Shown: positions 43,921 through 51,132 of the stretch, in pieces
How the letters are laid out: every line of letters starts with the position of its first letter
Position numbering within the stretch: position 1 is the first letter of the stretch
Assembly (NCBI GenBank): GCA_964430935.1
Contig: CAYSHK010000051.1
Span: forward strand, 59,389-123,388
DNA from: Thermopetrobacter sp964430935
GTDB lineage: Bacteria > Pseudomonadota > Alphaproteobacteria > Rhizobiales > Aestuariivirgaceae
Direction of reading: 5' to 3'
DNA: 64,000 bases
Made by a program: the position numbers and the translations under genes
The notes under the pieces: model-generated
Database searches by the model: none
The model's input: only the letters and a program-made list of their open reading frames with translations
Told to the model about the DNA's origin: nothing

Positions 43921-46566
43921 TCAGTCGTCACGCCGGAAGATGTAGGAACGGGCGGTGGCCAGCCGGTCCCATCCGGGCTTGTGCTCAAGCCCGCTCTTCC
44001 TGATGTTGCAGAGGATGGTGTTGTAGGCGAACGCCCCGGCCGGGGACGGATCGTCCTTGGTCAGGAAGTCCGGGTTCCCGGCCCGGTCCACGCCATTGTC
44101 GTCCAGATCCATCCAGACGCCCTCGTGCACCACCACGACGCCCGGCATGACGCGCTCGGTGACATAGGCGGGCAGCACGATCCTGCCACGGTCGTTCCAC
44201 GCCTCCACGATGTCGCCCGTGCGGATGCCCAGCCGCTTCGCGTCGGACGCGTTGATGGTGATCTCCTGCTCGTAGGTCTCGCGCAGCCAGGGGATGTTGT
44301 TGAAGATGGTATGGGTGCGCCAGCGCGGATGCGGCGTGATCATATGGAAGGGATACTTCTTCGTCTTCTTCTCGTCCCCGAGCCATTCCCACGGCTCGAT
44401 CCATTTCGGGATCGCAGGGATGGGATATCCGTAGGCCGTGCGCGTCCAGTCGGAATACTGGGCCAGCGTGGTGGAGAGGATCTCGATGCGGCCCGAGGGC
44501 GTGTTGAAGGGCACCCCCTTCTCGATCTGGTCGCGGAAGGCCACGTGCGGCTCCTTCAGGCGGAACTTGTAGACGCCGCGACGCTTGAACTCCTCCCAGC
44601 CCATCTCCACGCCGAGATGGCCCATGACCTGGGTCTCCCAGAATTCGCGCAGATAGGCCTCGTCCACGGCGTCCGGATCGTTGAAGTAGTCGCGCGTGGC
44701 CTTCGGATTGTACTGCGGACCGAAACCGAGACGGTAGGCCAGCTCGGTGAAGATCTGGAAGTCGGTCTTCGATTCGCCCAGCGGTTCGATGACCTTGGGC
44801 CTGTGGATGTAATAGTGCCCCTTGTACCAGGGCAGGGCGATGTCGTGGCGCTCGAAATGGGTGGCCACGGGCAGCAGCACGTCAGCGTAGAGACCCGTCG
44901 GCGTGATGGTGCTGTCCATGCAGACGGTCAGCTCCAGCTTCTCGATCGCCCTGATCTCCTTGTTGATGTTCGTGAGCTGGTTGAACCAGTCCGACCCCTG
45001 CCAGAAGATGCCCTTGATGTTGGGGATCACGCCGTCCAGCCCGTCGGCGCGCGGCCACAGACCGATCTCCTCCCGCTTCACGTCCGGATAGTTCAGGACG
45101 CAGTGCGCCCAGCGGTCGGACTTGATGGAGGCGAACCAGATGTTCGCGTACTGGTCGTAGGGATAGGCGGTGCCGGCGACGTGGAAGGCCTTGCCGACGC
45201 CCTCCGAGGAGCCGCCCAGCTTGCCGATGTTGCCGGTCATGGCCTGCAGGGCCGCGGCCATGCGGTTGTACTGCTCGCCGTACGCGTTGCGTCCCGGCGC
45301 CCAGGAGGCCTTCAGGGCCGCCGGTCTGGTGGTGGCGTACATGTGCGCGAGCTTGCGGATGTCGTCGGCGGGCACTCCGCAGATCTCGGAGGCCCATTCG
45401 GGCGTCTTGGGCGTGCCGTCGGACTTGCCGAGGATGTAGTCCTTGAAGCTCTCCAGCCCCTTGCTCCTGGCCCATTCGGGCATGGTGCCCTCGTCCATGC
45501 CCTGCACGAACCGGTCGATGAATTCCTGGTCCTGGAGGTTCTTCTCGAAGATGTGGTACGCCATGCCGGCCATCATGGCGGCGTCGGTGTTGGGACGTAT
45601 GGGAATCCACCAGGCGTCGTAGGCGGCTGCGGCATCCGTATACTGCGGATCCACGAGCACGAACCTGCAACCCTTCTGCTTGGCCAGGCGCATGTAGTAG
45701 AAGGTGTTGCCGCCGTGGAACGTGTAGGCGGGATTCCAGCCCCACATGATGATCAGCTTCGAATGGGCGAAGGCGTCGTCCTCGTTGCCGTCCTCGATGG
45801 TGCCGAAGGTCATGCGCGAGGAGAACGTGGTCCCCTGGTAGGACGGCACCGACCAGGAGGAGGTCCGGCATCCGAACATGCCCAGGAACCGGGCCAGGAG
45901 CCCCTCGATCTGGTCGGACTTGTGCAGCGCGCCGAAGGAGGCCCCGGCATAGGACTGGTCGAGCAGGGCGGTGGGGCCGTACTTCTCCTTGATCTCCACC
46001 ATCTTGCGGACGATGAAGTCCAGCGCCTCGTCCCAGCTGACGCGCTTGAACTGTCCGGAACCGCGCGGCCCGACCCGCATCATCGGATAGAGCAGGCGTT
46101 CAGGGGAATAGAGGCGCAGCCGGTAGGAGCGGCCGCGCAGGCATGCGCGCAGCTGCGGCTCCTCGAAGGTGTCCTTGCCGAAGGCGCCGTCCTTCTGGAA
46201 GCGGCCGTCGTCGGTGGACAGGCGGACGATCACGTCCCCCTTCTTGTGCGCCACCAGCATGTGCCGGGAGCCGCAGTTGTGGGCGCAGGAGGTCACCACC
46301 GTCTCCAGATCGTCGTCCCGCGGATAGGGTTCGTAGGCGAAGGCCTCCGCCTTCCGCGGCCGCGTGGAAAGGACGGAGAGGAACCCCGCTCCCGCCGCGG
46401 TCGCCGTGGCTCCCTTCAGGAAGGCCCGGCGGGTGGGATTGATCCGGAAGACCCCTTTCAGGACGTCTTGGAAATTGGTCAGGTCCGCGGCGCGCGGCGC
46501 GTCCGGAAGGGGATCGGAGCGCAGATCCAGGGTTCCGTGCGCGCCCGCCTCATGGTCCTTCAGCAT
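43921..46566 (-). CDS. DmsA-like molybdopterin oxidoreductase catalytic subunit, Tat-exported
   Basis: 881 aa. A 45-residue leader precedes the Tat signal NPTRRAFLKG (Arg46-Arg47). The iron-sulfur site reads SCAHNCGSRHMLV...QLRACLRGRSYR: Cys94, Cys98, His102, Cys142, so the third cysteine of the usual C-x3-C-x3-C set is histidine. The sequence otherwise follows DmsA closely (VLNHV-free core: SWDEALDFIVRKM, DPQYTDAAAAYDAWWIPIRP, GTPKTPEWASEICGVPADDI). This suggests a serine-ligated DMSO reductase-type molybdenum site, with Ser in the RTSSWSVPSYQG region. It reduces or oxidises an S-, N- or Se-oxide-type substrate; which one is unknown. AGGAGGAAG sets the start. Confidence 0.92.
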   Translation of the reverse strand: MLKDHEAGAHGTLDLRSDPLPDAPRAADLTNFQDVLKGVFRINPTRRAFLKGATATAAGAGFLSVLSTRPRKAEAFAYEPYPRDDDLETVVTSCAHNCGSRHMLVAHKKGDVIVRLSTDDGRFQKDGAFGKDTFEEPQLRACLRGRSYRLRLYSPERLLYPMMRVGPRGSGQFKRVSWDEALDFIVRKMVEIKEKYGPTALLDQSYAGASFGALHKSDQIEGLLARFLGMFGCRTSSWSVPSYQGTTFSSRMTFGTIEDGNEDDAFAHSKLIIMWGWNPAYTFHGGNTFYYMRLAKQKGCRFVLVDPQYTDAAAAYDAWWIPIRPNTDAAMMAGMAYHIFEKNLQDQEFIDRFVQGMDEGTMPEWARSKGLESFKDYILGKSDGTPKTPEWASEICGVPADDIRKLAHMYATTRPAALKASWAPGRNAYGEQYNRMAAALQAMTGNIGKLGGSSEGVGKAFHVAGTAYPYDQYANIWFASIKSDRWAHCVLNYPDVKREEIGLWPRADGLDGVIPNIKGIFWQGSDWFNQLTNINKEIRAIEKLELTVCMDSTITPTGLYADVLLPVATHFERHDIALPWYKGHYYIHRPKVIEPLGESKTDFQIFTELAYRLGFGPQYNPKATRDYFNDPDAVDEAYLREFWETQVMGHLGVEMGWEEFKRRGVYKFRLKEPHVAFRDQIEKGVPFNTPSGRIEILSTTLAQYSDWTRTAYGYPIPAIPKWIEPWEWLGDEKKTKKYPFHMITPHPRWRTHTIFNNIPWLRETYEQEITINASDAKRLGIRTGDIVEAWNDRGRIVLPAYVTERVMPGVVVVHEGVWMDLDDNGVDRAGNPDFLTKDDPSPAGAFAYNTILCNIRKSGLEHKPGWDRLATARSYIFRRDD

Positions 46567-47411
46567 CACTTCTTCCTCCTGTAGCGCGCTTCGGATTGCG
46601 TGGGACGGTTCTTCGCCCATTCGGGCGTCTCCGGCACGACATCCTTCATGCCGGGCCACGGATGGCGGGGATACGGATAGGAGATGCGGTACCACTTCCG
46701 GCCGCCGTGGCAGCCGTAGCAGACGTCGGAGCTCTCCTTCGCCAGCTTCTCGATGTTCTCCGGCTTCAGGTAGGTGACCTGGTGGCGGACGGTGCGGAAC
46801 GTCTCGCCGTGGCAGGCGGCCAGGCAGCCGTTCTTCGTCTCCTCGTCCTCGAAGTCCTTGCGGATCTTCGACCAGTCTCCCTCCAGTCCCTCCATGAACT
46901 CGAAGGGGAACTTGCCGTGGCAGCGCAGACACGTCTTCTCGGGATCGACCATCTTGCGCAGCGTGTAGCCGGTGTCGTTCACGTTCCCGGCATGCGATCC
47001 CGGCGCCTCCTCACGTGGATCGCTGCCCTGGTGGCAGAAATTGCATTTCAGATCCATCACCTGCCGGGCGTATTTCGACGTCAGGTGGCGGGCGTGGAAG
47101 GTCATCTGGGGGCCCGAATAGGTGTCCAGCGTCTGGTACCAGGCAAGAACGGAATCGGCCCGCCAGCCGGCGGGAGAGACCTTGCGGGGCTCGCGGGTGA
47201 GGATTTCCCCGTGACAGGCGAGACACTGCTCGTTGGTCGCCTTGTCGATGTTCGGCTTGAAATGAATCGGATCCCATCTGGCCCGCAGATAGTCCTTCTT
47301 CTTCGCCGCCTTGCCCGCCAGAGCATCTCCTCCCGCGCCAGGAACCACAATCATGGCGAAAACGCCTGCGAGCAGCAGGCCCGGGAGCCCGAATACCTTC
47401 CGCGATCTCAT
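46566..47411 (-). CDS. Periplasmic five-heme cytochrome c
   Basis: 281 aa. Signal peptide or anchor at residues 5-32. Heme motifs: CLACH (63-67), CNFCH (123-127), CLRCH (161-165), CLAACH (196-201, a rarer C-x3-CH spacing) and CYGCH (231-235). Additional His residues (H106, H109, H140, H210) can be distal ligands. There is no NapC/TorC-type quinol-oxidising helix pair. It probably shuttles electrons to or from the molybdoenzyme. GGTGGAG precedes ATG 47411; the open frame continues upstream antisense-like through repeats and is not used. The stop overlaps the next start (TGATG). Confidence 0.9.
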   Translation of the reverse strand: MRSRKVFGLPGLLLAGVFAMIVVPGAGGDALAGKAAKKKDYLRARWDPIHFKPNIDKATNEQCLACHGEILTREPRKVSPAGWRADSVLAWYQTLDTYSGPQMTFHARHLTSKYARQVMDLKCNFCHQGSDPREEAPGSHAGNVNDTGYTLRKMVDPEKTCLRCHGKFPFEFMEGLEGDWSKIRKDFEDEETKNGCLAACHGETFRTVRHQVTYLKPENIEKLAKESSDVCYGCHGGRKWYRISYPYPRHPWPGMKDVVPETPEWAKNRPTQSEARYRRKK

Positions 47412-47448
47412 GATCCGCTCCACCTTGCCTGGGAATACCGCATGAAGA

Positions 47449-47479
47449 GCGGCATGCCCGCGCCAAACGGGCATGCCGC
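47449..47479 (-). promoter_or_regulatory. Strong intercistronic hairpin after the Met-rich repeat gene
   Basis: A perfect 12-bp stem (GCGGCATGCCCG / CGGGCATGCCGC) with a 7-base loop, 12 bases past the stop codon. There is no T-run. It should block 3' exonucleases and may stop part of the transcription, giving more of the repeat protein than of the enzymes downstream. Confidence 0.65.
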
Positions 47480-47491
47480 CTGCCGTCGGGG

Positions 47492-48295
47492 CTACTTCTT
47501 CGGGGGCGTCCAGGTCTTTCCGGACATGCCACCCATGCCGGACATACCGCCCATACCGGACATGCCACCCATGCCGGACATACCGCCCATACCGGACATG
47601 CCTCCCATGCCGGACATGCCGCCCATGCCGGACATTCCGCTCATTCCGGACATCCCGGCCATGCCGCGATAGGTCCACTGGGTGCAGACCCAGCCACCAC
47701 CACCAGCCATGCCGGCCATTCCGGACATGCCTCCCATTCCAGACATGCCACCCATGCCGGACATGCCACCCATCCCGGCCATGCCGCTCATGCCTTTCAT
47801 CCCGGCCATGCCGGACATGCCCTTCATCCCGGCCATGCCGGACATGCCTTTCATCCCGGCCATACCGGACATGCCCTTCATCCCGGCCATACCGGACATG
47901 CCCTCCATCCCGGCCATACCGGACATGCCTTTCATGCCAGCCATGCCGGACATGCCTTTCATGCCAGCCATACCGGACATGCCCTTCATTCCGGCCATGC
48001 CGGACATTCCACCCATGCCGCTCATTCCGGACATTCCAGACATTCCGGCCATGCCGCGATAGCTCCACTGGGTGCAGACCCAGCCACCACCACCGGCCAT
48101 CCCGGCCATGCCAGCCATGCCGGACATTCCACCCATGCCGGCCATGCCGCTCATACCCTTCATGCCGGCCATGCCCTTCATTCCGGCCATTCCGGACATG
48201 CCGCTCATCCCGGACATGCCCGCACTGGCGGCAGCCGCCGCGAGCATCATCGCCGCGGAGGACATCATCGCCAGTTTCATCATCTTCCTTGTCAT
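47492..48295 (-). CDS. Secreted Gly-Met-X triplet repeat protein
   Basis: 267 aa. A signal peptide (MTRKMMKLAMMSSAAMMLAA..., cleavage near residue 25) is followed by 14, 39 and 16 Gly-Met-X triplets (69 in all; X mostly Ser, Ala, Lys or Gly) separated by two copies of GGGGWVCTQW(S/T)YR at residues 68-80 and 198-210, ending GKTWTPPKK. Mature methionine content is about 28%. Gly at every third position recalls collagen-like or polyglycine-II helices, but proline is absent from the repeats. Met thioethers could bind soft metals or be oxidised and repaired. No known family is recognised. GGGAG at 8-9 bases supports the start at 48295. It lies between a small anchored protein and the five-heme cytochrome. 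Confidence 0.85.
   Translation of the reverse strand: MTRKMMKLAMMSSAAMMLAAAAASAGMSGMSGMSGMAGMKGMAGMKGMSGMAGMGGMSGMAGMAGMAGGGGWVCTQWSYRGMAGMSGMSGMSGMGGMSGMAGMKGMSGMAGMKGMSGMAGMKGMSGMAGMEGMSGMAGMKGMSGMAGMKGMSGMAGMKGMSGMAGMKGMSGMAGMGGMSGMGGMSGMGGMSGMAGMAGGGGWVCTQWTYRGMAGMSGMSGMSGMGGMSGMGGMSGMGGMSGMGGMSGMGGMSGMGGMSGKTWTPPKK
47768..48010 (-). repeat. Nine tandem 27-bp coding repeats
   Basis: Within the Met-rich gene, nine consecutive 27-bp units encode GMSGMAGMK (one copy ends GME, the last GMG). Units are near identical at DNA level with a few silent changes, implying recent slippage or unequal exchange. Repeat number is likely to vary between strains. Confidence 0.85.
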
Positions 48296-48349
48296 CGCCG
48301 TTTCTCCCTTGATGGTTTTCCGGTCCCGTCGCGCATGGTGGTCGTTCAT

Positions 48350-48424
48350 CGGGTCGGCTTCTGCCGGGACTGTTCGGTTCCGACCCGACGGCCCCCTTCC
48401 TGCCGGGCCACCGCGGCGGCCCGG
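48350..48424 (-). promoter_or_regulatory. Two hairpins between the first two operon genes
   Basis: CGGGTCGG/CCGACCCG (48350-48387, 22-base loop) and CCGGGCC/GGCCCGG (48403-48424, 8-base loop) fill the 145-base gap between the small anchored protein gene and the Met-rich repeat gene. There is no T-run. With the hairpin at 47449 they frame the repeat-protein message, suggesting separate processing or stability. Confidence 0.5.
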
Positions 48425-48440
48425 TCCGCAGGTATCCCGT

Positions 48441-48812
48441 TCATTTCTTCGTCGCCCGTGTCCCTCCCCCGCGGTGCCAGCCCCGCAGATCGTAGGGCGG
48501 CAGCATTCCGGGATGGATGAAGGGCGTGTACCAGGCCCCCTGATCCTCCAGGAACCTCAGGCTGTAGGGATAGGGAGGAACGACTCCCGTCAGGGCGCGT
48601 TCGTACCAGGCCGCATCCTTCGGATATTCCTTCACCACCGGAGCACCCTCCGGTCTGCGGTCGGGCTTCACACCCGCCACGAACGGATCGTCCGGCGAAT
48701 ACTGGGCCGTCACCCCGGAACGCGCTCCGGCCGCGAGTCCGGCAAACAGGATCAGCAGCACCGCTCCCCCGAGGGCGGGCGACATCCGACCCTTCCTGAG
48801 CATGGCAAGCAT
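48441..48812 (-). CDS. Small membrane-anchored periplasmic protein, unknown function
   Basis: 123 aa, first gene of the redox operon. One membrane helix (about residues 12-31, GGAVLLILFAGLAAG), then about 90 periplasmic residues rich in Pro and aromatics (KEYPKDAAWYERALTG, PPYPYSLRFLEDQGAWYTPF, PPYDLRGWHRG). There are no cysteines and no heme motif. No family is recognised. It may anchor or scaffold the Met-rich protein or the cytochrome at the membrane (inference). AGGAGGGGAGGA precedes ATG 48812; ATG 48803 is an alternative. Confidence 0.75.
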   Translation of the reverse strand: MLAMLRKGRMSPALGGAVLLILFAGLAAGARSGVTAQYSPDDPFVAGVKPDRRPEGAPVVKEYPKDAAWYERALTGVVPPYPYSLRFLEDQGAWYTPFIHPGMLPPYDLRGWHRGGGTRATKK

Positions 48813-48886
48813 TCCTCCCCTCCTCGAAAGACCTTCTCCGCCCGCGCTTCGCCAATGATGCGCGCAGCGGTGTCCACCATCCGGGA

Positions 48887-48903
48887 AGCAATGCGCATGC
48901 CAG
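48887..48903 (-). promoter_or_regulatory. Sigma-54 promoter of the molybdoenzyme operon
   Basis: On the minus strand, CTGGCATGCGCATTGCT matches the -24/-12 consensus (TGGCACG-N4-TTGC[A/T]) at every fixed position except one C to T. GG and GC are exactly 10 bases apart. Predicted transcription starts near 48876, giving a leader of about 65 nt. It fits the NtrC-type activator encoded at the operon's end. Confidence 0.8.
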
Positions 48904-48989
48904 AAAGGTAAATTTCCTTAACTAATTGACTTGAAACGATATTTCATGTTCCATCCCTTTGCCGTCGGATGCCGGACGATCCGAGGGGC

Positions 48990-49002
48990 TGACACAATGT
49001 CA
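48990..49002. promoter_or_regulatory. Candidate upstream activator site 1
   Basis: TGACA-CAA-TGTCA, a perfect 13-bp inverted repeat about 95 bases upstream of the -24 element, the usual distance for NtrC-type activator binding. Confidence 0.55.
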
Positions 49003-49058
49003 GGGCCGATCGCGCAAATTCCCGCAACCCGCTGTTTTTGCGCCTCCTTCTGGTTTCC

Positions 49059-49071
49059 TGACATTCCGTCA
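49059..49071. promoter_or_regulatory. Candidate upstream activator site 2
   Basis: TGACATTCCGTCA, a second copy of the TGAC...GTCA repeat with imperfect inner bases, about 69 bp from site 1 centre to centre. Paired sites allow activator oligomers to form before looping to sigma-54 polymerase. Confidence 0.45.
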
Positions 49072-49204
49072 TGCCCTGACCGTCTGACAAGGCGGCGGCC
49101 CCGGCATTCCTTTTCGGCCTTCGCGCATGGCGGCATTTGCCCTATTCTGCCGGTCGGCGAAGGCTCCGGACGGGAGCTCGGACAAATCGAACGGGAGAAA
49201 TGCG

Positions 49205-50002
49205 ATGGCGTTCATGACGGTCGATGGCGTAACGCTTCACGTGCGGCGGGGGCGCAACAGGGACGCCCGTCCGCTGGTCTTCATCAATTCCCTGGGGACC
49301 GATTTCCGCATCTGGCACGGCGTGGCCCACGCTCTGCGGGAGGAAGGCTTCCAGTTCCTGTTCTACGACAAGCGCGGCCACGGCCTCTCCGAGGTCGGCG
49401 AGCCGCCCTGGTCCATGGAGCGGCATGTTTCCGACCTCGCCGCGATCATGGACGCCTACGGCATGAAGGACGCCATCGTCTGCGGCATCTCCGTGGGCGG
49501 ACAGGTGGCGCTCGGCCTGCACGGCAGCCGTCCGGATCTCGTTTCCGGACTGGTCCTGTGCGACACCGCCCACAGGATCGGCACGAAAGAGGCCTGGGAC
49601 GCCCGCATCGCCAAGGTGGCGGCGGAAGGCATCGCCAGCGTGTGGCCGATCACCGAGAAGGCCTGGTTCACGGAACGCTTCCGCGGGGAGCGCGCGGCGG
49701 ACGTGGCGGGCTACCGCAGCATGGTCACCCGCTGTCCCACGGGCGGCTACATCGGCACCTGCATGGCCATCCGCGACACCGACTACACCGAGATCGCGAG
49801 GAACGTCTCCGTTCCCTCCCTCGCCCTGTGCGGCGCGCAGGACGGCTCCACGCCGCCCGCGCTGGTGAAGGGCATGGCGGACATCATTCCCGGCTGCCGC
49901 TACGTGGAGATCGAAGAGGCGGCGCACATGATCTGCATCGAGCAGCCGGAGGAAACCGCCCGGCTGATCGCGGAATTCGCGCGCACGAACGGCCTTGCCT
50001 GA
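49205..50002 (+). CDS. Alpha/beta hydrolase, 3-oxoadipate enol-lactonase-like
   Basis: 265 aa. Nucleophile Ser in CGISVGGQVA, acid Asp in CGAQDGSTPP, His in EEAAHMICIEQPEE, and oxyanion region FINSLGTDFRIWHGV, all as in PcaD-type enol-lactonases of the beta-ketoadipate pathway. No other pca genes are nearby, so a different ester or lactone substrate is possible. ATG 49205 follows GGGAG. It is divergent from the redox operon and shares its 392-base control region. Confidence 0.82.
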   Translation: MAFMTVDGVTLHVRRGRNRDARPLVFINSLGTDFRIWHGVAHALREEGFQFLFYDKRGHGLSEVGEPPWSMERHVSDLAAIMDAYGMKDAIVCGISVGGQVALGLHGSRPDLVSGLVLCDTAHRIGTKEAWDARIAKVAAEGIASVWPITEKAWFTERFRGERAADVAGYRSMVTRCPTGGYIGTCMAIRDTDYTEIARNVSVPSLALCGAQDGSTPPALVKGMADIIPGCRYVEIEEAAHMICIEQPEETARLIAEFARTNGLA

Positions 50003-50012
50003 GGAGGGATCC

Positions 50013-51095
50013 ATGAAGCCAGCCCCCGCCACCGCCCTTGCGGCCCTTCTCGCCCTGTCGCTGTCCGGCCCGCCTGCCGCGGCGGGAAAGGTGGAGCGCC
50101 TCCTGCCGCAGATGCGCTGCATCGACACGATCCGCAGCGGTGACGCCCTGCTCGGAGGAATCCATACCGGCTCCCTGCCCGGCCACGTGTTCTTCCAGCG
50201 TTGCGACACGCTCTGGATGGTCCTCAAATTCAGGAACGGCGCCCCGCATCTCACCCCCATCGGCGGGCGCTTCATCCCGAAGTTCCGGGCGAAGCGCAAA
50301 CCCTTCGCCATTCCGGACGCCCGTGTCACCGTCGGTGCGCGCAACATCCAGGAGGCTTGGCTGACGCGTCCCACGCGACGCTACGACCATGCCGTCCTCG
50401 GCGACGACATCGAGGCCGGCGGACTGGCGGCGAAGGACGCGCGGGGGCGCAAGGTGGAACTCGTGCTGCCGGAGACGGAGGTCTTCGAGGACCGCATGGC
50501 CCGCCTCGTCGATCTGGATGGAGACGGCAGGGACGAGATGGTGGTGGTGCACACCCGGCGCGACAGGGGCGCTTCCCTGGGCGTCTATGCGATACGTGGC
50601 GCCCGCGAAAGCGAGCGCATCGTGCGGCTCGCCGAGAGCGCGCCCATCGGCAGAACGCACCGCTGGCTCAACCCGGCGGTCGCGGCGGATTTCGACGGGG
50701 ACGGCCGCATGGAACTGGCCTGGGTGGAGACCCCGCACATCGGCGGCACATTGAAAATCGCCCGTCTGGAGGGCACCGGCGACGACCGCAGGCTGGTTCC
50801 CGTGGCGGAACTTGGCGGCTTCTCCAATCACCGCGCGGGCTCGCGGGTATTGCAGGAAGCCGTGACCTTCGACTGGGACGGGGACGGACGACCGGACATC
50901 ATCCTGCCCGACGCGGAGCGCAGGCGCATCCGGGTGGTGGCCTTGAAGGACGGACGGCTGCGGACGATCGATTCCATGGAGATCGGCGGCGAGATCGACT
51001 CCCCGATCCTGGCCGCGGATCTGGACGGCGACGGCCGCGGCGAGGCCCTGCTGGTGACGAAGGACGCCCGCCTGCTCTCCTTCCGCCCGGACTGA
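50013..51095 (+). CDS. Secreted FG-GAP/VCBS repeat protein
   Basis: 360 aa. Signal peptide MKPAPATALAALLALSLSG, cleavage near AAAGK. Four calcium-binding loops of the FG-GAP type are visible: DLDGDGRDEMVVV, DFDGDGRMELAWV, DWDGDGRPDIILP and DLDGDGRGEALLV, indicating a beta-propeller. Such proteins often bind surfaces, sugars or other proteins; no enzymatic motif is visible. It lies 10 bases after the hydrolase gene with a GAGGAGG site, so the two are co-transcribed. Confidence 0.82.
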   Translation: MKPAPATALAALLALSLSGPPAAAGKVERLLPQMRCIDTIRSGDALLGGIHTGSLPGHVFFQRCDTLWMVLKFRNGAPHLTPIGGRFIPKFRAKRKPFAIPDARVTVGARNIQEAWLTRPTRRYDHAVLGDDIEAGGLAAKDARGRKVELVLPETEVFEDRMARLVDLDGDGRDEMVVVHTRRDRGASLGVYAIRGARESERIVRLAESAPIGRTHRWLNPAVAADFDGDGRMELAWVETPHIGGTLKIARLEGTGDDRRLVPVAELGGFSNHRAGSRVLQEAVTFDWDGDGRPDIILPDAERRRIRVVALKDGRLRTIDSMEIGGEIDSPILAADLDGDGRGEALLVTKDARLLSFRPD

Positions 51096-51132
51096 ACCGG
51101 CCGGACCGGCATGCCGCGGCGCGGAGGCCCCG

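Noticed and set aside
47682..48062. Rightward ORF of MPDMPFIPA repeats opposite the Met-rich gene
   Set aside because: It is the reverse reading of the repetitive codons; no signal peptide or ribosome site, while the leftward frame has both.
47520..48230. Short repeated units resembling a CRISPR array or a satellite
   Set aside because: The periodicity is 9 and 27 bp with no unique spacers, and it is explained by Gly-Met-X codons of an intact secreted protein.
48900..49200. FNR box for the redox operon
   Set aside because: TTGAC half-sites occur but without the second half at the right spacing; the sigma-54 element explains control better.
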